Source: Thalassotalea sp. 1_MG-2023 (GTDB lineage Bacteria > Pseudomonadota > Gammaproteobacteria > Enterobacterales > Alteromonadaceae). From it: a stretch of 64,000 bases of DNA. Each line of letters begins with the position of its first letter. Position 1 is the first letter of the stretch. The notes beneath the pieces are model-generated. The model did no database searches, was not told the origin of the DNA, and saw only the letters and a list, made by a program, of their open reading frames with translations. The DNA is taken from NCBI RefSeq assembly GCF_030546745.1, contig NZ_JAUOPD010000005.1, positions 1 through 64,000 on the forward strand, in the 5' to 3' direction. Below, piece by piece: positions 16,926 through 25,662 of the stretch. Both the position numbers and the translations under genes were made by a program.

Positions 16926-17588
16926 ATGAAAACTTGGTTAACGCTTATGTTATTGTCTGGATTAGTGTCGTGTAGTGCGATGCATTCGAAAAATAACAAT
17001 TCAGATGATGACTTTTATCAAGCCGCTCATAAAAATAAAGGCGAAATTGATGCTTACCAACTACCAAAGCATGCGATAAATGATGTGGTAAAAGGCTTAG
17101 CGTTTCAGATGTTACAAAGTAGTACTTTTGTGACCCCTAAAACGCCGGTGGCGGTTGCTTCATTTGTTCACTTAGCTGATTTAGAGTCGACGAACTGGTT
17201 AGGTAATCAACTCTCAGAAAGTTTTGTTCATGAGTTACAGCGACACGGATTAATTGTCGTTGACTTTAAAACTACCGGACATATACGTGTTACAAAAGAA
17301 GGTGATTATGTCTTTAGTCGTGATTGGAAAGAGTTACCTGAGCGTCAGATAATTGACTACGTAGTTACGGGCACTATGATGGAACAGAATGGCGGTGTGA
17401 TGGTAAACGCTCGTATGATTGGTATGCAATCACGGGTAGTTGTTGCTACTGCGCAGTCATTTATACCTGAATGGGTGATTGGTGATGAATTACAACGTAG
17501 GGAAAATGTACGGATAAAAGACGGCATGATCTTACGTGACTCTCAGGCAATGCTTGAAGAAAAAAGAGCTGTTAAAATTCAACAGTAA
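16926..17588 (+). CDS. flgO: Flagellar outer-membrane lipoprotein FlgO
   Basis: FlgO belongs to the flagellum-associated FlgOP system of Vibrio that supports filament stability and motility. The 220-residue protein has a lipoprotein signal with lipobox LVSC near residue 16, and the FlgO-domain core VAVASFVHLADLESTNWLGNQLSESFVHELQ and YVVTGTMMEQNGGVMVNARMIG, which resembles the CsgG/TolB-like fold. It shares a sigma-54 promoter with flgP, which starts nine bases after its stop. Confidence 0.87.
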   Translation: MKTWLTLMLLSGLVSCSAMHSKNNNSDDDFYQAAHKNKGEIDAYQLPKHAINDVVKGLAFQMLQSSTFVTPKTPVAVASFVHLADLESTNWLGNQLSESFVHELQRHGLIVVDFKTTGHIRVTKEGDYVFSRDWKELPERQIIDYVVTGTMMEQNGGVMVNARMIGMQSRVVVATAQSFIPEWVIGDELQRRENVRIKDGMILRDSQAMLEEKRAVKIQQ

Positions 17589-17597
17589 GGTGTGCAT

Positions 17598-18065
17598 ATG
17601 AAAACTCGTTCTTTATCTAAAATTTGCTGTGTGCTTGCTTGCTTAGCATTACTCGGCTGTAGTTCTGTGTATGATAAGCATGTGCAATGGCAAGCAGTAA
17701 AGCCTGAAGCATTTCCTGTTCTTACTGCTGTAGGTCAAGCGCCAATCAGCCTACAGAAGTCAACCAACGAGACACAAAAAATGTTGATGGCAATTCATGC
17801 CTCTAAAATTGCCGCCTATGCCGAGCTCGCTGAGCAAGTTTATGGACAGCAGCTTTCTAGCGACTTAACTATGCGTAATTTAATTATTGAAGATCAACGA
17901 TTAAAAACATCTGTACAAGGTGTTATTCGTGGGGCTAAAGTGATAAAAAGCTACCCGGTTGGTGATACCTACACCACTGAGTTACATCTTGATTTTAAAG
18001 ATGTATGGGACATTTATTTAGCGAATAATAGACAGAAAGAAATTAAACACGTTAAATATTATTAA
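17598..18065 (+). CDS. flgP: Flagellar lipoprotein FlgP (LPP20 family)
   Basis: An outer-membrane lipoprotein partner of FlgO, forming basal-disk structures in some polar flagellates. The 155-residue protein has a lipobox ALLGCSS near residue 20 and an LPP20-like domain rich in AIHASKIAAYAELAEQVYGQQ. The start was placed at the ATG six bases after AAGG, rather than at a GTG two codons upstream. A strong terminator closes the two-gene unit. Confidence 0.87.
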   Translation: MKTRSLSKICCVLACLALLGCSSVYDKHVQWQAVKPEAFPVLTAVGQAPISLQKSTNETQKMLMAIHASKIAAYAELAEQVYGQQLSSDLTMRNLIIEDQRLKTSVQGVIRGAKVIKSYPVGDTYTTELHLDFKDVWDIYLANNRQKEIKHVKYY

Positions 18066-18081
18066 CTGTCTTTCTCTGTTT

Positions 18082-18117
18082 AAAAAAATGGCCTTACGTT
18101 TGTAAGGCCATTTTTTT
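18082..18117. terminator. Bidirectional terminator between flgP and flgN
   Basis: AAAATGGCCTTAC and GTAAGGCCATTTT form a long perfect stem with a four-base loop, with T runs on both strands. It separates the converging flgOP and flgMN units. Confidence 0.92.
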
Positions 18118-18152
18118 ATTGTGTATTTCAGATCTAATGTTTAGCTTTGTAG

Positions 18153-18584
18153 CTAAGCTTTTATTCCCAGGCTGCTAAGCCCACCAGAGGTTTTACCTTT
18201 GCTATCATAGGTAACAGAAGATTTATCATTTTGTTGCAATAGAGTCGTTTTTAAACGTTCAACGGCCATTTGCGATTGCTGAATGATATGGCCGTTAACT
18301 TGGTTTTTTTCTTTGCAGCGTAATAACGCTTGTTCTATTGCTTCTAGTACTTCATCTAATTCGCCGTTAGCTTTTTGCTTACTAAATGCCAAACTTTGTG
18401 AGAATTGTTGATCTAATGTTTGAATATCAAGCAATAGGGCGTTTTTCTTCTCGGTAACCTGAGCAAGTGCATCAGGAGAGTTCTTTTGCAACGTAAGCCG
18501 CTCTTCATCAATAATTACTTCAAGTTGCTGTAATTGAGCAAATTGTTTATCTAATAATTGACGGTAATCGATGTTATCAGCCAC
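18153..18584 (-). CDS. flgN: Flagellar export chaperone FlgN
   Basis: FlgN is the cytosolic chaperone of the hook-filament junction proteins FlgK and FlgL. The 143-residue protein is almost wholly helical and coiled-coil-like (LDKQFAQLQQLEVIIDEERL; EKKNALLLDIQTLDQQF), with the usual size and a polar glycine/serine tail. Sequence conservation in this family is low; the call rests on fold, length and position directly after flgM, 20 bases downstream. Confidence 0.85.
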   Translation of the reverse strand: MADNIDYRQLLDKQFAQLQQLEVIIDEERLTLQKNSPDALAQVTEKKNALLLDIQTLDQQFSQSLAFSKQKANGELDEVLEAIEQALLRCKEKNQVNGHIIQQSQMAVERLKTTLLQQNDKSSVTYDSKGKTSGGLSSLGIKA

Positions 18585-18604
18585 TTACTTTCCTTAAATC
18601 GTAT

Positions 18605-18928
18605 CTAAATTGATTCAGCTAAATCGAACTCAAAATTTGCGATACTAGCCGCTAATTTTTCAGGATCAACTTTATAATCACCAGAAGTAATCGCTTTTTT
18701 CAGCTCTTCCACTTTTTTCTGATCGACAATGGGTGCATTTTCGACTTTTTTCTGTAAATCCCCAAGCTGCTTAGCTTGTGGCGTTATTGAAAATGAGTCT
18801 TTGCTCGCGACCTTAGCTTGTTCACTGTTTGTCGTGTTTTGCGTTTGCTGTTGTTTAAGTTGAGTTTGCTGATCAACTTTTTGTTTTACTTGCCCCGAAT
18901 TTGACAAGTTATTGATATTTATAGCCAT
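18605..18928 (-). CDS. flgM: Anti-sigma-28 factor FlgM
   Basis: FlgM binds FliA (sigma-28) until it is exported through the completed hook, releasing late flagellar transcription. The 107-residue protein has a flexible Q/K-rich N-terminal half, as expected for an export substrate, and a C-terminal sigma-binding part DQKKVEELKKAITSGDYKVDPEKLAASIANFEF. It is preceded by a perfect sigma-28 promoter, giving the usual feedback loop, and followed by flgN. Confidence 0.93.
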   Translation of the reverse strand: MAININNLSNSGQVKQKVDQQTQLKQQQTQNTTNSEQAKVASKDSFSITPQAKQLGDLQKKVENAPIVDQKKVEELKKAITSGDYKVDPEKLAASIANFEFDLAESI

Positions 18929-18968
18929 AATAAAACCTTATCGGCAAATAATTGTGGTGTATATTTAC

Positions 18969-18995
18969 TTATCGGCAAATGCGTTTTTTTCTTTA
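18969..18995 (-). promoter_or_regulatory. Sigma-28 promoter of flgM-flgN
   Basis: On the minus strand TAAA (18995-18992) and GCCGATAA (18976-18969) are exactly 15 bases apart, a perfect match to the FliA consensus, about 40 bases before flgM. A second perfect GCCGATAA box follows at 18945-18938 but with an 18-base gap to its nearest TAAA. Confidence 0.85.
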
Positions 18996-19004
18996 ACCCT
19001 TTTA

Positions 19005-19697
19005 TTATAGATTAATCACTACTTGGTTAATAGCTTTAACTTCAGCGGTAACGACTCTACCCGATTGATTATTTCGCACCCTAATTTGTTGTCCTCTAAC
19101 ACCGTTAGACAGAGCTGTACCTTTTGTTTTGATGGTTAGGTTATCAGTTATTGCGCTGATCACAACACTTTCTCCTTTGCAGACGATACAAAACATGCGT
19201 TTACTAATGACACTTCCACTTGTTAAGCTGCGTTTACTTCTCGCACCATACGCCATCTTTGGATCACGAATTACTTCACCGCGAGTTTGATGGATAGGCC
19301 GCCATTCTATGGCGATATTACCTTCATCGAGTACCGTACCTTTTGCTATTTTGATTGTTGACACTAAAACTGGCACTTCTTCTGTCACACGAACAGGAAG
19401 AAAAATGTTCCATGGTGTTGAACTTTCGCAATATATTTTTACGTTGACGTTTCTCGTTGAGTAATTTTCAGGTATATTCGCCTGTAATGGAACCGCGCAG
19501 GGATTAATGTGAATTCTTGGGTCTATATCAGCGGGAGTGATCACCCGTTTACTTCCTTGTGAAGCTGGTAAATTTTGTGCCACGTAATTTTTTGCAAATA
19601 ATTTAATATCTTCGCGTGTGTATTCTTCAGCACTTATTGGGCTAAAGAATATAGTGCTTAAGACAGAAAAAGTGATAAATATCTTTAATTTGCTCAT
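19005..19697 (-). CDS. flgA: Flagellar P-ring assembly chaperone FlgA
   Basis: FlgA is the periplasmic chaperone needed to form the P ring from FlgI. The 230-residue protein has a signal peptide (MSKLKIFITFSVLSTIFFSPISA), an N-terminal wing and the C-terminal SAF-type domain with ALSNGVRGQQIRVRNNQSGRVVTAEV. RVITPADIDPRIHINPC is also family-typical. It sits upstream of flgM on the same strand but the sigma-28 promoter between them allows separate control. Confidence 0.93.
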   Translation of the reverse strand: MSKLKIFITFSVLSTIFFSPISAEEYTREDIKLFAKNYVAQNLPASQGSKRVITPADIDPRIHINPCAVPLQANIPENYSTRNVNVKIYCESSTPWNIFLPVRVTEEVPVLVSTIKIAKGTVLDEGNIAIEWRPIHQTRGEVIRDPKMAYGARSKRSLTSGSVISKRMFCIVCKGESVVISAITDNLTIKTKGTALSNGVRGQQIRVRNNQSGRVVTAEVKAINQVVINL

Positions 19698-19816
19698 AAA
19701 TTTTGTAATCTAAATACTAGGGAATTTGAAATACTCGTCTATGCTTATGTAGAGAGCATCGCTGTCGTTATTTTGTGTCAATAATTAGGCACTAAATGTA
19801 ATTGCTAAGTATACTA

Positions 19817-19843
19817 TCAAGAATTATGCCTTTTAGCCGTTAA
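19817..19843 (+). promoter_or_regulatory. Candidate sigma-28 promoter of cheV
   Basis: TCAA (19817-19820) and GCCGTTAA (19836-19843) are 15 bases apart, one mismatch in each box from the FliA consensus, ending 31 bases before the cheV start. Confidence 0.5.
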
Positions 19844-19874
19844 AGGTTGCAGGAAAAATTATTAGAGGTTTTTT

Positions 19875-20807
19875 ATGGCAGGAATTTTAGACTCGGTTAA
19901 CCAACGCACACAGTTGGTAGGACAAAATAGGCTTGAGTTACTACTTTTTAAATTGGTTGGGCGTCAGCGGTTTGGCATCAACGTGTTTAAAGTACGAGAA
20001 GTAATGCCTTGCCCTAAATTAACATTGCTGCCTAAACAAGATAAATTTGTTAAAGGTGTTGCTCATATTCGTGGGCAAACTATTTCTGTTATTGATTTAA
20101 GTAAAGCCACTGGTGGGCCTGAAATTATTCCTGATGAAAATGCTTTCGTTATCATTGCTGAGTATAATCGTAGCGTTCAGGGATTCTTGGTTGGAGGTGT
20201 TGAACGCATAATAAATATTCGTTGGCAAGACATCATGCCACCGCCAGAAGGCGCAGGTAAATCAAGTTATTTAACCGCAGTAACTGAAATTGACAATGAA
20301 ATGGTGTCGATTTTAGACGTAGAAAAAATTCTTAACGAAATTAACCCAATATCAACAGAACTAAGTGAAAGCATCATTGATGAGAGTGTTGGGGTTAGCA
20401 TGGGTGATCGCGTTATTATGATTGCTGATGACTCTACTGTTGCCAGAAACCAAGTCAAAAGGGCGTTAGAGCCATTAGGGTTAAAAATGCTATTGGCGAA
20501 AAATGGCCAAGATGCTTTAGATCAACTTATGGCATTGGCTGAAGATTGCAAATCTATTGATGAAAAAGTGGCGTTATTAATTTCTGATATTGAAATGCCA
20601 GAAATGGATGGTTATACATTGACCGCGGAAATCAAAAGCAACGAGCAACTGAGAAAAATGCCTGTGATTTTGCATACATCGTTAAGTGGTGTGTTTAATA
20701 ACGCAATGGTTGAAAAAGTAGGTGCTGAAGATTTTATTCCTAAGTTTCACCCAGATGAGCTGGCCACCGCAGTTAAAAAATGGTTAAAAGTAGAAGAATT
20801 GAGCTAA
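19875..20807 (+). CDS. cheV: Chemotaxis coupling protein CheV
   Basis: CheV joins a CheW-type coupling domain to a receiver domain and tunes receptor-kinase signalling. In the 310-residue protein the CheW-like part (about residues 18-165) has FGINVFKVREVM and GVAHIRGQTISVIDL; the receiver (about 180-305) has IMIADDST, the phospho-acceptor in LLISDIEMPEMDGY and the LHTSLS switch region. A cheV-cheR pair in front of flgB is the standard order in Vibrio and Shewanella. Confidence 0.94.
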   Translation: MAGILDSVNQRTQLVGQNRLELLLFKLVGRQRFGINVFKVREVMPCPKLTLLPKQDKFVKGVAHIRGQTISVIDLSKATGGPEIIPDENAFVIIAEYNRSVQGFLVGGVERIINIRWQDIMPPPEGAGKSSYLTAVTEIDNEMVSILDVEKILNEINPISTELSESIIDESVGVSMGDRVIMIADDSTVARNQVKRALEPLGLKMLLAKNGQDALDQLMALAEDCKSIDEKVALLISDIEMPEMDGYTLTAEIKSNEQLRKMPVILHTSLSGVFNNAMVEKVGAEDFIPKFHPDELATAVKKWLKVEELS

Positions 20808-20854
20808 GACAATTTAGCCCGTTTCATCGCGTAGCATAAGGCAGGAAATATATA

Positions 20855-21685
20855 GTGTCAGCTAGACAACTTGATGATAAAAGTTATCATCAGTTTAGAG
20901 AGTTTTTAGAGCAACAATGCGGTATAGTGCTGGGCGACAATAAACAGTATTTAGTTAAAAGTCGTCTTGCTCCTTTGATGGCAAAATTTGATGTGCTGAC
21001 TTTAGGTGACTTGGTTACACGAACATTAAGCCCTATGGAAAGACAATTGCGCTCTGCGGTTATCGATGCCATGACGACGAATGAAACCCTTTGGTTCCGT
21101 GATGAATATCCCTTTGAGTTACTCAAGAAGAGGCTACTTCCAGAGTTTAAAGGACAACGTACACCTGTCAAAATTTGGTCAGCAGCAAGCTCTTCGGGTC
21201 AAGAACCTTATTCTATTGCGATGTCAGCGCAAGAGTTTCAACAATCAAATCCTGGCAGTTTACCCGGTAGCGTACAAATTATCGGCACCGATATTTCTAA
21301 TACCATGTTAGAGCATTGTAAGTATGCTCATTACGATTCACTTGCTTTATCACGCGGGCTATCACCAGAAAGAAAACGTCAGTTTTTTGAAAATGGTGAT
21401 AACGGTATGCTAAAGGTAAAAGACCATGTCAAAAAAATGGTGAATTTCCGCCAGCTTAATTTGCTAGGCAGTTATAGCTTAATGGGGCGGTTTGATATTG
21501 TTTTTTGTCGTAACGTGCTGATTTATTTTTCTCCGGAAATAAAAGCGCAAATTTTATCTCAAATTCATGGCTCACTTAATAGCGGCGGATACCTGTTTTT
21601 AGGGGCTTCTGAGTCACTTTCAGGGCTTAATAAAAATTTTGATATGTTACGTTGCCACCCCGGCATAGTTTATCAGAAGAAGTAA
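20855..21685 (+). CDS. cheR: Chemotaxis protein methyltransferase CheR
   Basis: CheR methylates receptor glutamates using S-adenosylmethionine for adaptation. The 276-residue protein has the N-terminal helical CheR domain (FREFLEQQCGIVLGDNKQYLVKSRL) and the methyltransferase domain with IWSAASSSGQEPYSIAM, IIGTDIS and FDIVFCRNVLIYF. No C-terminal pentapeptide-binding extension is present. It starts with GTG 47 bases after cheV, probably in one unit. Confidence 0.95.
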   Translation: MSARQLDDKSYHQFREFLEQQCGIVLGDNKQYLVKSRLAPLMAKFDVLTLGDLVTRTLSPMERQLRSAVIDAMTTNETLWFRDEYPFELLKKRLLPEFKGQRTPVKIWSAASSSGQEPYSIAMSAQEFQQSNPGSLPGSVQIIGTDISNTMLEHCKYAHYDSLALSRGLSPERKRQFFENGDNGMLKVKDHVKKMVNFRQLNLLGSYSLMGRFDIVFCRNVLIYFSPEIKAQILSQIHGSLNSGGYLFLGASESLSGLNKNFDMLRCHPGIVYQKK

Positions 21686-21709
21686 ACCTACCTCCTAATA
21701 ATTCTTTGA

Positions 21710-21725
21710 TGGCATAATTTTTGTA
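21710..21725 (+). promoter_or_regulatory. Candidate sigma-54 promoter of flgB
   Basis: TGGCATAATTTTTGTA keeps the -24 TGGCA element and a TTG at -12, but has GT where GC is usual. It is 31 bases upstream of flgB, the expected place for a class III sigma-54 promoter. Confidence 0.5.
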
Positions 21726-21756
21726 TGGCTACTGACATTAGTTTGGAGGAAGCCCT

Positions 21757-22155
21757 ATGGCCATTAGTTTCGAAAAAGCATTTGGTATTCACCCCGACAG
21801 TTTACGTGTGCGTTCACAAAATGCAGAGGTAATCGCGGGAAATATCGCTAATGCCGATACCCCAGGATATAAAGCACAAGGCATGGACTTTAAGACGGCA
21901 CTTGCCCAAGCGGCAAACCGGCAACAAAGCGGCATGTCTCGTACCCATGAAAAACACTTTGATGTACGTGGGCAACTTAATAATAATGTAGATTTTCGTG
22001 TTCCAAATCAACCAGATACCGGTGACGGTAATACGGTTAATGTACAAATGGAACGAAACTTGTATCTAGATAATTCCATGCACTATCAAGCTAGCCTGCA
22101 ATTTATGAATAGTAAGATAAGTGGATTGAAAAAAGCGCTAGGCGGAGGTAGTTAA
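21757..22155 (+). CDS. flgB: Flagellar basal-body rod protein FlgB
   Basis: A proximal rod subunit exported by the flagellar type III system. The 132-residue protein has the rod N-terminal motif LRVRSQNAEVIAGNIANADTPGYKA and a C-terminal QASLQFMNSKISGLKKAL helix. It starts after GGAGG and is followed two bases later by flgC. First gene of flgBCDE. Confidence 0.95.
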   Translation: MAISFEKAFGIHPDSLRVRSQNAEVIAGNIANADTPGYKAQGMDFKTALAQAANRQQSGMSRTHEKHFDVRGQLNNNVDFRVPNQPDTGDGNTVNVQMERNLYLDNSMHYQASLQFMNSKISGLKKALGGGS

Positions 22156-22157
22156 TT

Positions 22158-22583
22158 ATGAGTTTATTTAATGTGTTCGACATCTCTGCCACAGGCATGA
22201 GCGCTCAATCGGTACGATTAAATACAACGGCAAGTAATATTGCCAATGCTGATAGTGTTAGTAGTAGCATTGATCAAACCTATCGTGCACGTCATCCAGT
22301 TTTTGCCGCCGAGATGCAAAAAGCTGCCGCAGCTGCGGGTCAGTCTGAAGCCGTCGGTGTTAAGGTGATGGGTATAGTGGAAAGTAATAAACCGTTGAAT
22401 ATTGAACATGCACCTGATCATCCGATGGCGGATGAAAACGGCTATATTTATAAGCCTAATGTGAATGTGATTGAGGAAATGACCAATATGATCTCTGCGT
22501 CACGTTCTTATCAAACCAATATTCAATTAGCAGAATCAGCTAAGAATATGTTGAACAAAACGATAATGTTAGGTCAACGATAA
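22158..22583 (+). CDS. flgC: Flagellar basal-body rod protein FlgC
   Basis: A proximal rod subunit. The 141 residues include FDISATGMSAQSVRLNTTASNIANADS at the N terminus, and the C-terminal PNVNVIEEMTNMISASRSYQTNIQ motif shared by rod, hook and junction proteins. Length is standard. Two bases after flgB. Confidence 0.95.
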   Translation: MSLFNVFDISATGMSAQSVRLNTTASNIANADSVSSSIDQTYRARHPVFAAEMQKAAAAAGQSEAVGVKVMGIVESNKPLNIEHAPDHPMADENGYIYKPNVNVIEEMTNMISASRSYQTNIQLAESAKNMLNKTIMLGQR

Positions 22584-22602
22584 TTTCTAGTTTGGAGTAA
22601 TT

Positions 22603-23292
22603 ATGGATTCAGTAACTGGCGGTAGCCCATTAGAATATATGCGTTGGCAGCAGGAAGATTACAAAAAATCTGACGAGAATGATAATGGCATGCTTACCCA
22701 AGAAGATTTCTTTGCGCTATTAACAAAAGAACTTTCTCATCAAGATCCAACAAAGCCAGTGGAAAATAATGAGATGATTTCCCAGATGACCGCATTTTCG
22801 ACTACGGATGGCGTACAAAAGCTGAATGAAAAGTTCACTGACTTTGCTTCTTCTATGTCGTCTAGCCAAGCATTGCAAGCGTCATCACTTGTTGGACGAA
22901 GCGTGCTGGTTGATGACAATATTTTTGGTAAAGCCGAAGGTGAAGAAGTAAGAGGCAAGTTAGTGACTGATTTACCCGCTAGTAATGTCAATATTTATGT
23001 AGAAAACACCGCAGGTGAAATTATTCAAACAGTGCCCGTTGGTAATGTTGATGCAGGTGAATTTTCGTTTACATGGAATGGTGAAAACTCCATAGGAGAG
23101 CAAGCGCCAGAAGGTGCGTATCGTTTTAGAATTGCAGGGCTAGTTGATGGCGAAGCCAGTGAATTACAAGCCATGACGTATCGAAAAGTAGACAGTGTCA
23201 CGTTAGCAGGATCAGGTGGCAATATTGTTCTGAACTTAAATGGTGGTAGCACCATGAAACTCATAGATGTTGTTGAAGTATCAGAAAGTTAA
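22603..23292 (+). CDS. flgD: Flagellar hook-capping protein FlgD
   Basis: FlgD caps the growing hook and is later displaced by FlgK. The 229-residue protein has an exported N-terminal segment with LTQEDFFALLTKELSHQDPTKPVENNEMISQM, then the Tudor/FN3-like C-terminal region with FSFTWNGENSIGEQAPEGAYRFRI. Family length and order (C-D-E) are as expected. Confidence 0.94.
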   Translation: MDSVTGGSPLEYMRWQQEDYKKSDENDNGMLTQEDFFALLTKELSHQDPTKPVENNEMISQMTAFSTTDGVQKLNEKFTDFASSMSSSQALQASSLVGRSVLVDDNIFGKAEGEEVRGKLVTDLPASNVNIYVENTAGEIIQTVPVGNVDAGEFSFTWNGENSIGEQAPEGAYRFRIAGLVDGEASELQAMTYRKVDSVTLAGSGGNIVLNLNGGSTMKLIDVVEVSES

Positions 23293-23348
23293 TCGTGGCG
23301 AATAGCCTGTTTCAGTATTGAAAAAGATTTAGTAAAAGAGGTGAAGTT

Positions 23349-24713
23349 ATGTCTTTTAATATCGCACTAAGTGGTTTAAATGCCGCACAAAAAGATTTAG
23401 ATGTTACATCTAATAACATCGCAAACGTTAATACCGTTGGCTTTAAAGAATCACGCGCTGAATTCGTTGATGTGTATGCATCTTCATTATTAGCTGCTGG
23501 TAAAACGAAAGTGGGTGACGGGGTGTTAACATCTGATGTTGCTCAGCAGTTTTCTCAAGGCAGTATTCAGTTTACTAACAACGCACTTGATTTGGCGATC
23601 ACAGGTAACGGTTTTTTCGCAACCGTTCCTGAACTAGGTAGCCTAGAAACGTCATATACGCGTGCTGGTCAGTTTAAATTAAACGACAGTAACTTTGTGG
23701 TCAACTCACAAGGTCAACATCTACTAGGTTTCCCTGTTAATGCTGACGGTTCTTCAGCGTCAGTGAGTTTAAGTACTGCTGCTCCAATTCGTATTCCAAC
23801 TTCATCTGGTGCGCCAACACAAACCAGTGAAGTGGATATTCGTATGAATTTGCCTGCAGGTGATGCCATTATTACTGGTGCACCGGGTAACTTTGATCAT
23901 ACCGACCCATTAACCTATAACCATTCAACGTCTGTGACGGTATTTGACTCACTTGGTGATAGTCATGTAATGACCTATTATTTTGTCAAATCTGCGGCTA
24001 ATACTTGGGATGTATTTACTGGAGTCGATGGCACATTAGTACCAATTGATGATCCTGCAGGTGGTAGTACTAACCCCGTTGGTGGTACCGTTTCTGGTCC
24101 GTTGTCACCGGGTGGTATTACTGGTGCTCAGTTAACTTTTACCAATTCTGGTGATTTTGATTCGATGATACCAACACCTGCAGAAGGCGGTATTGTTACG
24201 CTTCCTTTAGGTGCTGGTATATTAGCTAATGGTGCCGATGCGACCCAAACCATTGCAATTGACTTTAACCTTGATACCGGTGGCCCTAATGCTAATGAAC
24301 CGACTCAGTTTGCCTCTAACTTTGAAGTGACAGCGCTAGAGCAAGATGGTTTAGCCGTTGGTCGATTAACGGGTATTGATATTGATACTGATGGTTTGAT
24401 CCGCGCAACCTACAGTAACGGTACCTCTGAGCCGCTATCACGTATTGCACTGGTTAACTTTGCTAATGAACAAGGCTTAACCCAAATAGGTAACTCATCG
24501 TGGAAAGAAAGTATTAGTTCGGGTGAGGCATTGGCTGGTGAAGGTGGTACAGGTACTTTTGGTACCGTGCAATCGTCAGCGCTTGAGCAATCGAACGTGA
24601 ACTTAACCACTGAGCTGATTGATTTGATTTCTGCTCAACGTAACTTCCAAGCCAACTCCCGTTCGCTTGAAGTAGATAATCAGCTCAACCAAACAATTTT
24701 ACAGATCAGATAA
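23349..24713 (+). CDS. flgE: Flagellar hook protein FlgE
   Basis: The structural protein of the hook, the universal joint of the flagellum. The 454-residue protein has FNIALSGLNAAQKDLDVTSNNIANVNTVGFKESRAEF at the N terminus, a glycine/threonine-rich variable middle exposed on the hook, and the C-terminal ALEQSNVNLTTELIDLISAQRNFQANSRSLEV motif. A strong terminator follows it, ending the flgBCDE segment. Confidence 0.95.
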   Translation: MSFNIALSGLNAAQKDLDVTSNNIANVNTVGFKESRAEFVDVYASSLLAAGKTKVGDGVLTSDVAQQFSQGSIQFTNNALDLAITGNGFFATVPELGSLETSYTRAGQFKLNDSNFVVNSQGQHLLGFPVNADGSSASVSLSTAAPIRIPTSSGAPTQTSEVDIRMNLPAGDAIITGAPGNFDHTDPLTYNHSTSVTVFDSLGDSHVMTYYFVKSAANTWDVFTGVDGTLVPIDDPAGGSTNPVGGTVSGPLSPGGITGAQLTFTNSGDFDSMIPTPAEGGIVTLPLGAGILANGADATQTIAIDFNLDTGGPNANEPTQFASNFEVTALEQDGLAVGRLTGIDIDTDGLIRATYSNGTSEPLSRIALVNFANEQGLTQIGNSSWKESISSGEALAGEGGTGTFGTVQSSALEQSNVNLTTELIDLISAQRNFQANSRSLEVDNQLNQTILQIR

Positions 24714-24737
24714 GTTTTAATAGCTGCCCACTTTTTG

Positions 24738-24769
24738 AAAAGCCCTTAGCATTTGTTAAGGGCTTTTTT
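24738..24769 (+). terminator. Terminator after flgE
   Basis: AGCCCTTA (24741-24748) pairs with TAAGGGCT (24757-24764), flanked by A and T runs. It separates flgBCDE from flgF, which has its own sigma-54 promoter. Confidence 0.88.
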
Positions 24770-24819
24770 ACATTGATTATTTATACCTCTTAATCTGTAT
24801 ATTCATTTTTTCTGCTAGT

Positions 24820-24835
24820 TGGCATTTTATTTGCA
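24820..24835 (+). promoter_or_regulatory. Sigma-54 promoter of flgF
   Basis: TGGCATTTTATTTGCA matches the -24/-12 consensus with GG and GC ten bases apart, 37 bases before the ATG chosen for flgF. A longer reading of flgF from 24819 would run through this promoter, which argues for the shorter start. Confidence 0.85.
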
Positions 24836-24872
24836 TTTTATTAGTTATTACTTTTTAGGATTGGAAATTACC

Positions 24873-25643
24873 ATGGATAAAATGCTTTATATCGCCATGA
24901 GTGGTGCCAAGCAAAACATGAATGCGTTAGCCATTAACGCAAATAACCTTGCTAATGCTAAGACAACAGGCTTTAAAGCCGATCTTGCGCAAGCACGTTC
25001 AATGCAAGCATTTGGTGAAGGTTTACCAACGCGTGTATTTTCCATGACTGAAAAAGCTAGCCAAAACTTTGACAGTGGTGCGTTACAAACCACTGGTCGT
25101 GATTTAGATATTGCCGTTCAAGGCCCAGGCATGATTGCCGTGCAAGCTAAAGACGGTTTAGAAGCCTACACGCGTGATGGTCATTTAACCATTACTGAAG
25201 AAGGCTATTTACAAACACCGAATGGTGATCTGGTGATGGGTGATACTGGTCCAGTTTTTCTACCTTTACCAGTGAACAACATTAAAATATCGAAAGATGG
25301 CACCATTATGGTTCAGCCAGCCGGTGCGCCAGCTTCAATACAGGAAGAAGTAGGGCGTATTAAGTTAGTTAACCCTGATGTGAGAGATTTAACTCGGGGT
25401 AATGACGGCTTATTTCGAGTAAACGCACAAGCAAATCCTAACAATATTGCGCCAAACAACGTATTAGATGCAGATGTTAACGTGGTGATTCAAAACGGTA
25501 TGCTTGAATCTAGTAATGTAAACCCTGTCTCAGAAATGACAGAGATGATTGCTTTGCAACGTCAATTTGAAATGCAATTGAAACTTATGAAAACCGCTGA
25601 AGAAATTGATTCAGCGAGCGCATCATTATTGCGTGCTTTCTAA
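24873..25643 (+). CDS. flgF: Flagellar basal-body rod protein FlgF
   Basis: A proximal rod component. The 256-residue protein starts MDKMLYIAMSGAKQNMNALAINANNLANAKTTGFKADL, the family N terminus, and ends with the conserved GMLESSNVNPVSEMTEMIALQRQFEMQLK block. The start has GGAA seven bases upstream; 18 further in-frame residues overlap the sigma-54 promoter and are rejected. It heads a unit flgFGHIJ(KL). Confidence 0.94.
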   Translation: MDKMLYIAMSGAKQNMNALAINANNLANAKTTGFKADLAQARSMQAFGEGLPTRVFSMTEKASQNFDSGALQTTGRDLDIAVQGPGMIAVQAKDGLEAYTRDGHLTITEEGYLQTPNGDLVMGDTGPVFLPLPVNNIKISKDGTIMVQPAGAPASIQEEVGRIKLVNPDVRDLTRGNDGLFRVNAQANPNNIAPNNVLDADVNVVIQNGMLESSNVNPVSEMTEMIALQRQFEMQLKLMKTAEEIDSASASLLRAF

Positions 25644-25662
25644 CGAATTATTGAGGTGATTT

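Noticed and set aside
23296-23311. Sigma-54-like TGGCGAATAGCCTGTT before flgE
   Set aside because: The spacing is right but the -12 element is CTGT with no GC, and no terminator separates flgD from flgE; read-through from flgB is simpler.
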